Positions 1 through 8,090 of a DNA stretch of 12,018 nt are shown here, piece by piece. Source of the stretch: Saksenaea vasiformis B4078 (Eukaryota > Mucoromycota > Mucoromycetes > Mucorales > Saksenaeaceae); NCBI GenBank assembly GCA_000697055.1, contig JNDT01002266.1, positions 1-12,018 of the forward strand, given 5' to 3'. How positions within the stretch are numbered: the stretch's first letter is position 1; the number at the start of each line of letters is the position of its first letter. The position numbers and the translations under genes are program-made. The notes under the pieces were generated by a model. That model saw nothing but the letters and a program-made list of their open reading frames with translations. It was not told the origin of the DNA and did not search any database.

Positions 1-6
1 AAAAAA

Positions 7-183
7 GTGGTTTTAGATAACTTAGTAAAAAAGTAGTGAAAGCTTCACTAAAAAAAGTAATTTTAGATGACATTAGTAAAAAAAAAATGAAAAACTTCAC
101 TTTAAAAAGTGATTTTACTCAAATTTAGTGAAAAAAAAGTGATTTCACTTTAAAAAGTGTACTTTTTACTTTAAAAAGTGAAC
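7..183. repeat. AT-rich tandem array, about 50-bp units
   Basis: Three diverged units begin at 7, 57 and 109 (50, 52 and 48 bp) and a partial fourth begins at 157. Each runs from a GTG/GTA start through an ATTTTAGAT-like stretch and a TTAGTAAAAA-like stretch to a TTCACT(TT)AAAAA end. The near-palindrome CACTTTAAAAAGTG occurs at 98-111 and 146-159, with a one-base variant at 167-180; AGTGAA/TTCACT forms a further inverted repeat at 36-50. The array meets integrase coding sequence near 181. It may continue left of the window. It could be a minisatellite or the subterminal repeats of a DNA transposon or MITE; no transposase or target duplication is visible here. Confidence 0.7.
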
Positions 184-957
184 TCTGTTTCTATAGTGCC
201 TGTAGTCTTTAAATTCATTTAGTTTACATGCGAACATGAGTGAGAATGGTCGAGAGTTGTGTCTTTCTGAGACTTTGTTGTTGAGGGCTAACTGTATTGC
301 AGGTACAAAGAAGTCCCAATCTTTGGTTGCTCCTTCCATTTGTTTTTTTATGGCTCATATAGCAGATTGGACCCAACGCTCTGCAGCTCCATTTGCACAG
401 GCATGATAAGGTGTAATTGTTCTGTGGTCAAAACCTGTGGCATCAGCAAATTTGTTCATGAGTTCATTTATAAACTCTGTGCCATTGTCTGATTGCACAA
501 CTTGGGGTAAACCAAAGTTGCAGAATACTTGTACTAGTGTTTTTACGATTGTGTTTGCTGTTTTGTCGGGGATTGGCTGCAATATGCAAAAGCGTGTGCA
601 AATGTCCACCAGGATCATTAAATAGGTATTTCCAGTATGTGTTTGTGTTAAAGGCCCTGTGAGATCCAGAGCCCAATGGTCTCCTGGTATCTCTGCACTT
701 ATTGATCTTAAAGGATGGTAGCCTCGTTTTACGATATTGAATCTTTGACATTGCGGGCATTCATTTACCATCTCCTGTGCTTCTTTATGAATTGTAGGCC
801 AATGCATACCTTGACTCTGCAGGTCTTTAACTATGGCTTCAGTGCCAAAGTGACCAAACAAGTGAGATTGTTGTAGTAGATCCTGTCTTTCCTCTTCAGG
901 AGGTTCTATTGTTTGTTTGAGCATTTTTGCTGCTCAACTTTCTTTGATTTCGATTGT
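181..957 (-). pseudogene. Integrase of element 1, truncated
   Basis: DDE integrase that inserts cDNA into the genome. The zinc-binding H-x3-H (HLFGH) and CPQC motifs lie at about 748-864. The catalytic triad is present: Asp in ALDLTGP, Asp in QSDNGTE, and Glu in AAERW, with exactly 35 residues between the last two, the DD35E signature. TGA at 934 lies in the N-terminal part, and TGA at 355 falls directly after the catalytic Glu block where Arg is expected. The frame continues past 355 with recognisable integrase sequence to about 181. There the tandem array begins, so the C-terminal domain and any chromodomain are missing. Confidence 0.9.
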
Positions 958-1479
958 TTATTTATCTGTTTTGCAGTCTCTACCCTCCTCCAGTGGCTTT
1001 TCCGGAGTGAAAAGACAGGACAGTTCATCAGGCAAAACGTTTTTAATTCCTTTAAGATGGACCATGTCGAAGTTATAGTCCAATAACTTATCCAACCATT
1101 TGATTAGCATGGGATTTAACTCTTTTTGCAAGTGTAAATAAATTAAGGCTTTGTGATCCGTGTATAGAGTAAATTTGTTTCCCCAAAGGTATGGATGGAA
1201 CCTATTGAGTGCGAAGATGATTGCCAATAATTCACGTTTAGTTACAGAATAATTTCATTCCAATTTTGTCAAGGATCTCGCCATGAATGCAATGTGACAC
1301 TTTTTACCATTGCGCATTTGGTATAACACCACTCCTATGCCCATATTGGAAGCATCAGTTGCTACACAAAAAGGTTGTAACATATTTGGTTGGTGTAATG
1401 CTGGGCTCTTTGTAAGGACGGTTTTCAAGTTTGTAAAAGCTTTTTAGTGCTTCTCTGTCCATATACCACTCAGCATTGG
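958..1479 (-). pseudogene. RNase H of element 1
   Basis: Removes RNA from the RNA/DNA hybrid during reverse transcription. The TDAS motif is intact, with its Asp at 1354-1356, and is followed by a GIGVVLYQ-type strand. The conserved ELLAIIFALNRFHPYLWG helix and the LYTDHKAL motif lie at about 1140-1235. Stops are TAA at 1444 (Gln expected), TGA at 1255 (Arg expected in the E-R-N-Y-S-V-T block) and TAA at 958 (Gln expected). The segment ends with the DELS motif that normally closes this domain. Frame continuity with RT and integrase is complete. Confidence 0.88.
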
Positions 1480-2274
1480 TTCTTTGCAGAGGGTATCCAA
1501 GGGTGCAGTTAATGCGGAAGCAATTGGTATATGCTCTCTGAAATAATTAACTATTCCAAGAAATCTTTCAATGTCCTTGCCTGTTTTTGGAATGGGCCAA
1601 TCCTGGACATTTGCAACTTTTCATTGATCCAAAGATATGCGACCACCTTCAGAAATGCAGAATCCTAAAAGGTATATTGCGCGCATTCTGAGAAAACATT
1701 TGTTGGAATTAAGGCCTAAATTGACCCTCATCAATCTTTGAATGACAGATTTTACATGTTCAGTGTGTTCTTCCAGTGACTGAGAGTAAATGACAATATC
1801 ATCCACAAATGTTGTCACATATGGTAGATCATAAAACAAGGCATTCATTACCCTTTGGAACTTGGACAATATCGTTTTGATGCCAAAAGGACATCCTACA
1901 AACATATAAGACTTACCATCTACAGATGTGAATGACGTTTTGATTTGATCAGATTCATGGATGGGAAGACAATGAAAAGCTTGGGTTATATCCAATGTGC
2001 TGAACACTCTGGAATTTCCAATTTTCTCGAAGACCTCGCATATGAGTAGTAGTTGGAACCAGTCTTCAGGCAGTAATTGATTTAGTGCCCTCGGATCCAA
2101 ACACAGACGATATCCAGTGTAATTTCCTTGTGAGTCTTTCTTAGGTGCCAACGTCAATGGGCTGTTCCATTTGTTTTGCGCATCTGGAGGCACTTCCCAA
2201 ATGATTCCATCTTCCTTCCATTTGTTAACTGCTTCTTTGATCACTTTGTATTGGGTGTAAGGGATGCGATATTG
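1480..2274 (-). pseudogene. Reverse transcriptase of element 1
   Basis: RNA-dependent DNA polymerase domain copying element RNA to cDNA. Recognisable blocks in order: WNSPLTLAPKKD, YRLCLDPRALN, VFSTLDITQAFHCLPI (catalytic Asp at 1990-1992), a VGCPFGIKTILSKFQR block, and the FVDD box at 1798-1809 with both aspartates intact (1798-1803). It continues past the TGA at 1621 into the connection segment, with WPIPKT and FLGIVNYFREHIP motifs. The TGA at 1621 and the one at 2275 both fall where CGA (Arg) fits the family. Apart from the stops, the polymerase core looks near-intact, suggesting rather recent inactivation. FVDD in place of YxDD is common in Ty3/Gypsy. Confidence 0.9.
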
Positions 2275-3060
2275 TCAGCAGTACACTTGTTTACCCTCTT
2301 CTGTTGGTAGATGCACTACTGCTTCAGGCATCATGCAGAAGGAATTTTTAGGAATATTTTGATTGGCTTGCATGTAAAGATCAATTGCTTCTCTGAACTT
2401 TTCATGTTGCTCAGGTGTTCCTACTGGAGACGCGTTTGGAAGTAGAATTCTTTCCTCTTCACTTTCTTCACTTTTGGTTAGTAGATCCCAAGTGCTGACC
2501 AAACCAGTGTATCCAATCCCCATTTGTCCCATTAAATCTATACCAATACTGGCAGGATAACTATTCGCAATTTTCATTACCTCAAACTTATGCATAAGTT
2601 GCTTGCCATTGTACAAAATACTCAACTCCTCTGTGACACCCATCCTTTGTGTGAAATGGTTGCCGTCAGCTAACTGGATTCTCCCAGTCACATTATTTAT
2701 TTTGATTTTGTTTTGGCGGCAGAAATTTAAACTAACCGCAGAGAAGTTTGCACTGGTGTCCAGCAGAGCCCTGACTTTTTCATTCTGAATTGTCACAGGA
2801 ATGAGTATTTCATTCAGTTCAGGCTCGGCGTTTTTGACGCGAGCCATTCTTTGTAACTTACATTCATTTTGAGGTGGCCTTTCTTCCAGCATCATTTCAG
2901 AGTCACTGTCGCTAGGAGCGCCTTGTTCTTCATTGAAGACCTCCTGCATTTTTTCAGCCTCTTCATCTGCTTCTTCCACAATTATCTTGGCAGTATGGGC
3001 TGCCTTGTTCACCCTGCTTTTCCAGCCTTTGTGGGCGTTTGTTTTGTATTGTGCCATTTT
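2275..3060 (-). pseudogene. Aspartic protease region of element 1
   Basis: Retropepsin-like domain that would cleave the Gag-Pol polyprotein. An open stretch of 260 residues starts at ATG 3055-3057 and ends at TGA 2275. The first 80 residues are charged, with Glu-rich segments, and act as a linker. The active-site loop is LLDTSANFSAVS with the catalytic Asp at 2758-2760. The usual Asp-Thr/Ser-Gly is Asp-Thr-Ser here (AGT at 2752-2754), which one G-to-A change from GGT would explain and which probably inactivates the enzyme. A later IGIDLMGQ segment fits the second conserved retropepsin strand. The domain joins RT in frame across the single TGA at 2275-2277. Confidence 0.8.
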
Positions 3061-3063
3061 TCA

Positions 3064-4383
3064 GGCTTGCAGTTTTGCTTTGTACACCAGACAGTTGTGG
3101 TCCTTTGTAAACTCGGCAACCTTGCAGTGACAACATGGGTTTCTTAATTTTGCAGAAAGGGAATCAGATATCCCTCCATGTGTCTTTCAGCATTGGTCTC
3201 GTACAGTTGAACAATAATTGTTTCCTTCATACAGTCTTTTGCTGTTTGTTATTTTTGGTGCCATTGCAACCATCTTTTTCTGGACCACTTCAAGGTCCTC
3301 TGGCCAGTCTCTACCATAGGTTTGCGACAGCCAGGTTTCTGCCAAGAGACGTATCTCTTCTAGCAGACTTAATAAAAAGATGTCTAGCAAAAGGGGAAGT
3401 TTAGTATCCAACTTTGCATCATAAACTAATTGTTGAAAACGGAGCACATAGACATCCAAGGATTCTTTGTAACCCTGTTAAGCAGTAAGAACCTCGCAGT
3501 TCATTCTTCTTTGGTGTGTGACAGTGTCATACAACTCAATAATGGCCTTATGTGCCACCTCCCATGTATGCACGGGGTTGTCCTTGAGACTATATTCTAA
3601 TTGTTCGCATTGTGCTTTGTTGAGCACTTGTTGAATAAGACGCTCCCAATTGCCCTCAACAGTTATACCATAAACCTTGATGGAAGTTTCAAAAGCATCC
3701 ACCCAGGCCTCTGCTGATGAAAAAGTTGTTGCCTTTGGATGACCATGAAGGACACCCTCTATTTGCAAATAAGGCAGGTTAGAAGGAACAACTGGCTTAA
3801 CTGACTGAGATTTTTCCTCAGCAGTCTTGGGAAGGTTTTCCCCAACCCAGAATTCTTTGCAGTGAGGGTACTTAACCTGGTAATAGTCACAGCGTTTTTT
3901 GAGGTTGTTTTGTGCCTCATGAAGTTTAGTTAAGAGTGATTCACACTCCTCTGGAAGGGTGCCTTCAGCAAGTTCTGCTCAGGCAAAATTCATTTCAGCT
4001 ACATTAACAGCCATTGTGTACTTACGTATGATTTGAAGAGCCACCTGCTCTGGGTCAGCATGAACTGACGTAAGAGCACTGGGGCTGAACGGGCTAGCCA
4101 TCTCCATGTAGCCAAGGGACATGGCCTGCATGGGTGAGGTAATTGTAGCCTCGGGATTGAAGGAAGCACCCTGGTTAGTGACAGGACGCTGCGCCATGTT
4201 GGTAACTGGGTAATTGGTGACCACAGGAGCGCTCATTACTGGAACTGGAGAAACTGAGAAGTTCTCCATGGGGAGTTCCGCCATGGTGGCAACAGGGGTA
4301 CCATTGGTGGTATTGTTGATGTTGTTGTTATTGGCGTTGTTGTTCATGTTGTTGTTGATGGCGATGTTGGTGAGAGTATTCAT
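3064..4383 (-). pseudogene. gag: Gag of element 1 (Asn-rich N-terminus, zinc motif)
   Basis: Structural capsid/nucleocapsid region. The start is the ATG at 4381-4383, the first in-frame Met after the TATA-like signal. Roughly the first 25 residues are almost all Asn, followed by a Pro/Val/Met-rich segment. The retrotransposon gag core lies around 3210-3780, with Trp-containing helices and an LDVYVLRFQQL-like stretch typical of gag. A nucleocapsid-like zinc motif at 3091-3135 reads C-x2-C-x8-H-x-C, resembling the variant knuckle of some plant and fungal Gypsy elements rather than the classical CX2CX4HX4C. Stops interrupt it at 3979 (TGA), 3478 (TAA) and 3187 (TGA); the TGA at 3061 separates it from the protease. 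All are compatible with C-to-T change in CGA or CAA. Confidence 0.8.
4311..4370 (-). repeat. GTT/AAC trinucleotide-rich tract coding poly-Asn
   Basis: On the plus strand this is an imperfect GTTGTT microsatellite broken by GAT, GGC and CAT. On the minus strand it encodes the Asn run at the start of element 1 Gag. The opposite strand reads as Leu-rich only because of this composition. Confidence 0.75.
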
Positions 4384-4427
4384 GAAAAAAAATGAGATGG
4401 ATAATGAGAGAATTCATGAGACTCGAG

Positions 4428-4512
4428 TTTATTTCTGAAAAACAGAACCAGGATTTATGATAACTGAATCTAGTCTTTTAATACCAGGACTGACGTCACG
4501 TGTCATTATATA
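4428..4512 (-). promoter_or_regulatory. Putative promoter/R region of element 1 (CRE/E-box, TATA, AATAAA)
   Basis: On the minus strand a TATATAA box (4506-4512) lies about 125 bp upstream of the gag ATG. A perfect palindrome TGACGTCA (4491-4498, the ATF/CREB site) overlaps a CACGTG E-box (4497-4502) just downstream of it. AATAAA follows at 4428-4433. A TATA box followed closely by AATAAA is the usual arrangement of an LTR U3-R junction. No LTR ends or primer-binding site could be fixed, so assignment to an LTR is inference. Confidence 0.45.
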
Positions 4513-4793
4513 GACACTTAATTAAGATGTCAAGGTACAACAGGAACTCATAGGAATACAATTATTTATACGAGTTATGATAGAGCATTTGACAATATCA
4601 CTACAGAGTAGGAGGGGGTTAGCAGAATAACCTTACAGTACCAGAATAGACAGTCCTAGACCTTTGACGCCTATGAGCAAATCTCCGATGAATCAGATTC
4701 TTTTATCAAACAGAAACTCTTCCAATCTTGTCTTTATCAACAACCTCTTTTCCTTTTTCTTTTCTTTCATTTATCTTCATTGATAAATACTCC

Positions 4794-4844
4794 AAGTCTT
4801 GGTGTCTGACTCAAATCTACACCTGGTACTCACTAACATCAAAC
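4794..4844 (+). repeat. Diverged copy of the element 2 leader block
   Basis: Matches 5542-5592 over 51 nt, with three exact blocks in the same order: AAGTCTT, CTGACT and CTGGTACTCACT. Only one-base length differences separate them. The last block carries the putative primer-binding site (4824-4834). This suggests a second, older plus-strand relative, of which only the LTR end and leader survive. Confidence 0.5.
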
Positions 4845-5252
4845 TAAATTCCATGAAACTGAACTTTTATCTGAACTGAACTTTTATTCATTCTTATTTT
4901 CTTATCACTGCTTCTGTCATATTACTGAAGTCTACCTAAGAACTTAACTATCTGAAATTTCCAGCGTAACAATGGTGTAAGGTGCCAAGCTGCTTCAGCT
5001 CAAGATTCAGACCCAGACGACGATGTGGAGCATAAGCATGCTCAACATTTCACAATGACCAAAACATAATCTCAAAACTGGACATATTCAACAATACTGA
5101 CCAACTATACACAACTCACACAGTTGGAATTGACCTTCTTCCTGGTAATACAGACACCTTTCTCACCTACTGCAATACAATTCTGACATCTTGACAATTC
5201 CACACACTCATCTCACTCCTGAAAATCCAAAATCAAACTCCTACTCCAAAGG

Positions 5253-5287
5253 GATCACTTTGATCTCGTTATACGATCACTTTGATC
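5253..5287. promoter_or_regulatory. Two GATCA-CTT-TGATC inverted repeats 22 bp apart
   Basis: The identical 13-mer GATCACTTTGATC occurs at 5253-5265 and 5275-5287. Each is itself an inverted repeat, and their starts are 22 bp apart, about two helical turns. They lie 75-110 bp upstream of the TATA box at 5363. The spacing and symmetry suit a dimeric DNA-binding protein; no factor is assigned. A 9-nt half-match in the opposite orientation (GATCAAAGT) occurs in the 3' LTR at 10213-10221. Confidence 0.4.
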
Positions 5288-5362
5288 CTTTTCATGGATC
5301 AGACTTGCTAAATATCCATCACAACAATGATTATTTGTAGAACAGCCATAGACTAGAACTAG

Positions 5363-5393
5363 TATAAATAGCCCTCATAGAGATTACAATAAA
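5363..5393 (+). promoter_or_regulatory. Element 2 TATA box and AATAAA (U3-R-like)
   Basis: TATAAATA at 5363-5370 is followed 25 bp later by AATAAA at 5388-5393. The 3' LTR of element 2 has the same arrangement (TATAAAAA at 10373, AATAAA at 10397, 24 bp apart). The surrounding sequences match only weakly, so this supports an LTR-like promoter but not two identical LTRs. Confidence 0.55.
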
Positions 5394-5541
5394 GACAGTT
5401 TTCAGCATGATATTACTTTGGCAAGCAAGTGTATCTTTATTTCTCTTTGATTCTCTACTGCCTTTGACTTTATTTTTTTTCCACGCTTCTCTTTTTATCT
5501 CTGATCACTCCATTGATACCTTTATCATCGTTAACTCTTTG

Positions 5542-5592
5542 AAGTCTTTGATACTGACTATAAAAGTATCTGGTACTCACTTACAACCAAAC
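5542..5592 (+). repeat. Leader block of element 2, matching 4794-4844
   Basis: Second member of the diverged 51-nt pair. It spans the likely end of the 5' LTR and the start of the untranslated leader. After it comes a pyrimidine-rich run up to the gag ATG at 5667. Confidence 0.5.
5571..5582 (+). other. Putative primer-binding site
   Basis: TGGTACTCACTT begins with TGG, as expected of a site complementary to a tRNA 3' CCA end, and sits 96 bp before the gag ATG. Eleven of these bases recur in the diverged copy at 4824-4834 while flanking bases differ, which suggests constraint. The matching tRNA would end AGTGAGTACCA; I cannot name it. It does not match the 3' end of the tRNA-Ala in this window. 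Confidence 0.45.
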
Positions 5593-5666
5593 GACATATT
5601 TTCTTTTCTCTTTTCTTTTCTTTTTTTTTTCTTTCTTTTTCTCTCTTACACAAAACCACACTTACA

Positions 5667-6590
5667 ATGGTTCACCCTGGTATCAAGTTACCACGACCAG
5701 ACACATACCATGGTAATCATGTTGCCAGCGTTATTGACAACTGGGTCATCACTATTGAATGTTATGTAACATTCTATTCATTGCCAGATGATCGTTGTGT
5801 TGCAGTCGCAGTTTCGTTCTTATGAGATCGTACACTGAATTGGTAGAACCGCCTGGTACAAGGTGGATGTTACCCAACTACATGGAATGGTTTCAAGAAT
5901 CACCTTATTGCACAGTTCTGCCCAGCATACTCTGTTCAAACAGCTCGCCACTGCCTTCACAAGTTATATCAAGTGGAAACGATTGCAGACTATGTTGATG
6001 CCTTCCAGGATATTCTGTTGGAATTACCCTCAGTAACAGATGATGAAGCCCTAGATCGCTTTGTATCTGGGCTGAAACCAGATGCATGCAGCTACGTAAC
6101 GGAATGGGATCCCTATGACTTTGATGATGCAGTATGAATTGCCCTCGCGTACGAAACTGGATGACATCTAGGATATGGTGGCTCGACCATTCCTACTTCA
6201 GGCATGTCACACCAGGCTCGTAATACCGATGTTGCACCAATGGATCTTAGTGCTGTAGTTGCTGCAACCATCCAACAACTAAATTTGGTCCAAGCTCTGT
6301 AACGAAACTTCCAAACAAGGAACCTGACAGGAACTACAGGAATATGCTGCTACTGGTGTGGTCAGACTGGCCATGTTCAACGCCATTGCTGTGAGTGCAC
6401 TCATGCTCACAGAGAGCTCAATATGAGGCATCATCAGGACAAGAACCGCCCAGCCTACCCACGACAGGTACACTTGGCAATTGCCTGCACAAATGAGGTC
6501 ACAGTAGACAAGGATCAGATACAGAATACATTTGCACAAAAGACCAATGAAGAGTTCTTGAACCCCTATTCTAAGGCTGTTAAAAGTGTT
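5667..6590 (+). pseudogene. gag: Gag of element 2 with CCHC zinc knuckle
   Basis: Starts at ATG 5667-5669 after a pyrimidine-rich leader; the first residues (MVHPGIKLPRPDTYHG) fit the family pattern of a K-L-P-x-P-x-x-Y/F-x-G opening. A VIDNW motif and later helices including an ALDRFVSGLKP block match the retrotransposon gag fold. The zinc knuckle at 6348-6389 is C-x2-C-x4-H-x4-C with all four ligands intact, and it would bind element RNA. Stops: TGA 5823, TAG 5844 (Trp expected), TGA 6135, TGA 6162, TAA 6300. The frame then runs without a break into the protease, so Gag and Pol are one polyprotein with no frameshift site. Confidence 0.85.
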
Positions 6591-7298
6591 GGTGAAAATG
6601 ATGTTGTCATCTCTCCTGACTCTCAGTTCTTTCAAGTGATGAATGTGACATCAACCAAGACCCTTCCTCTTTATGAGTGCACCATTGGCAATCAACAGTT
6701 CCTGGCTTTGATCGATAGTGGCACTAGCACCAATTACATTAGTCCTCAGGTTGTACCATTTGCCTATCTAGTCTCAGATACACCCACTCGTCAGTCTGTG
6801 GAGACTGCCAATGGCCAATTATTGACCATATCAGGCAAGGCTTCTCTCGTCAGTAAACTCAATGATTATCCACTGAAATTCAATGCATTCATCTTCGAAT
6901 CAAAATTTGATGTCATCTTGGATAACACATGGTTGCAATCTGTAAATCCAATACCAAATTGGCTTGAGCAAACATGGACCATTGATGATGGTAGGCAGAC
7001 ATACGTACTACAACTGAGCCAATCTCTGGATAACTCCAATGAGGCGGCTCATCTCCTGCTGTCTGCCAAGCAAGTGTCCAAGTTGCTACGTTGGGAGGAA
7101 GGTGAATGTTTTCTGGTACACCTACAAACCAAGGAAGGGGAGGAGAAGGTTGACATGTGGCAACATAAGTGGTCGACTGAATTCTCTGATGTCTTGGCTG
7201 AAGCTGTAACTGGGCTACCACTGGAGCGAGAGGTACAACATGTGATTGATATACAGAACGCTGAGCCAGTCAACCGCGCGCCATACAAGATGAGCCCT
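6591..7298 (+). pseudogene. Aspartic protease and linker of element 2
   Basis: Retropepsin-like domain. The active site reads ALIDSGTSTNYISP with the catalytic Asp at 6714-6716 and an intact Asp-Ser-Gly triad. A flap-like region and the FDVILDNTWLQSVNP segment follow, the latter matching the conserved hydrophobic-Gly/Asn strand of Ty3 proteases. The segment lies in the longest open stretch of the element (6303-7298). A linker leads into the RT N-terminus (HVIDIQNAEPVNRAPYKMSP), where the TGA at 7299 follows Ser-Pro; Arg is plausible there. Confidence 0.82.
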
Positions 7299-8090
7299 TG
7301 AGAACTGGATGAACTGCAAAAGCAACTTACTGAACTACTACAAAAAGGCCACATTCGTCCAAGTTCATCTCCATGGGGAGCCCCTGTATTATTTGTCAAG
7401 AAAAAGAATGGTGAAATGCGAATGTGTGTCGACTACCATGCATTAAACAAGAAGACAGTATACCAGAACTATCCATTGCTGCGCATTGATGAATGCTTGG
7501 ACTGACTCCAAGGTGCAAAGTACTTTACGTCACTGGATCTCAAGTCAGGATACCACCAAGTAAGGATACGATCTGAGGATATACCAAAAACTGCATTCAA
7601 TACTCAGTACAGCCAATTCGAATTCCTGGTATTGCCATTTGGTCTAACAAATGCACCATCAACCTTCCAATGGATGATGAATGAGATACTTGGAGAATAC
7701 CTTGACAAATTTGTCTTGGTATATCTTGATAACATTCTGATCTTCAGCAGATCTATGGAAGAACATGAAGCACATGTGTGAAGCATCTTACAAAAACTGG
7801 AAGGAGCAAAATTGATCATGAACATGAAAAAGTACTCATTTGCTCAAACTGAACTGGAGTTCCTAGGCTTCACCATTTCAAGACAAGGATTATCTCCATT
7901 GGTACAAAAAGTCAAAGTGATCTGTGAATGGCTGGTGCCCAAGAATGTTCAGGAAGTTAGACAGTTTATTGGCCTTGCTCAACACTACCAAAGGTTCATA
8001 CCAGGATTCACAAGCATCGCAGCCCCCATCACTGACCTCACAAAGGGCACTGGACCAAAGTTACAACCTATTATCTGGTCTGAGCAGTGT
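7299..8090 (+). pseudogene. Reverse transcriptase of element 2, catalytic motif mutated
   Basis: Typical RT blocks occur in order: [48 protein letters not shown] (catalytic Asp at 7536-7538 intact), FEFLVLPFGLTNAPSTFQ and LVYLDNILIFS. The YxDD box at 7722-7733 reads Tyr-Leu-Asp-Asn: the second catalytic aspartate has become Asn (AAC), a single G-to-A change that should abolish polymerisation. His at 7437-7439 replaces the usual Arg of V-D-Y-R-A-L-N. Stops are TGA at 7299, 7503 and 7779. The connection domain with FLGFTISRQGLSP, FIGLAQHYQRFIPGF and ITDLTKG follows in frame. Confidence 0.92.

Larger units (their letters stand above)
181..4512 (-). mobile_element. Ty3/Gypsy LTR retrotransposon 1, degenerate, 3' end missing
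   Basis: Domain order on the minus strand is gag, zinc motif, aspartic protease, reverse transcriptase, RNase H, integrase, which is the Ty3/Gypsy (Metaviridae) order. All domains share one frame from the ATG at 4381-4383 down to about 181, with no frameshift. Eleven in-frame stops interrupt it: TGA at 3979, 3187, 3061, 2275, 1621, 1255, 934 and 355, and TAA at 3478, 1444 and 958 (lowest base of each codon). The integrase C-terminus and 3' LTR are absent because a tandem array begins at about 183. I could not fix the 5' LTR limits; 4512 is only the edge of a TATA-like signal. It is transcribed away from element 2. Confidence 0.9.
4513..5335. other. Spacer between the two elements; no intact gene
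   Basis: No reading frame here resembles a protein I recognise, and all frames close quickly. The part at 4740-4990 appears to be a relic of a plus-strand element: a pyrimidine-rich run, a leader block matching 5542-5592, and an ATG at 4972 in an ACAATGGT context like that of the element 2 gag start. The frame from 4972 closes at its third codon (TAA). From 5000 to 5240 I see only A/C-rich sequence with scattered short motifs. The element 1 5' LTR should also lie in the left part but could not be delimited. Confidence 0.5.

Noticed and set aside
7..183. CRISPR-like array
   Set aside because: The units are contiguous and diverged, with no unique spacers between constant repeats, and the setting is eukaryotic.
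4214..4438. Leu-rich, membrane-like frame on the plus strand
   Set aside because: It is the antisense of the poly-Asn GTT tract of element 1 Gag; the hydrophobicity is compositional.
4501..4594. 94-bp segment with TGTCA...TGACA ends as a solo LTR
   Set aside because: Five-base inverted ends are expected by chance in this DNA, no target duplication flanks it, and it overlaps the TATA-like signal.
4966..4972. Minus-strand TGTTACG as the start of the element 1 5' LTR
   Set aside because: It resembles known LTR starts, but the same bases abut the plus-strand ACAATGGT start of the leader relic, and no matching LTR end or primer site was found.
5407..5769. 120-residue frame on the plus strand before and into gag
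   Set aside because: It covers the CT-rich leader and the gag start in another frame; the gag frame from 5667 has the family motifs.
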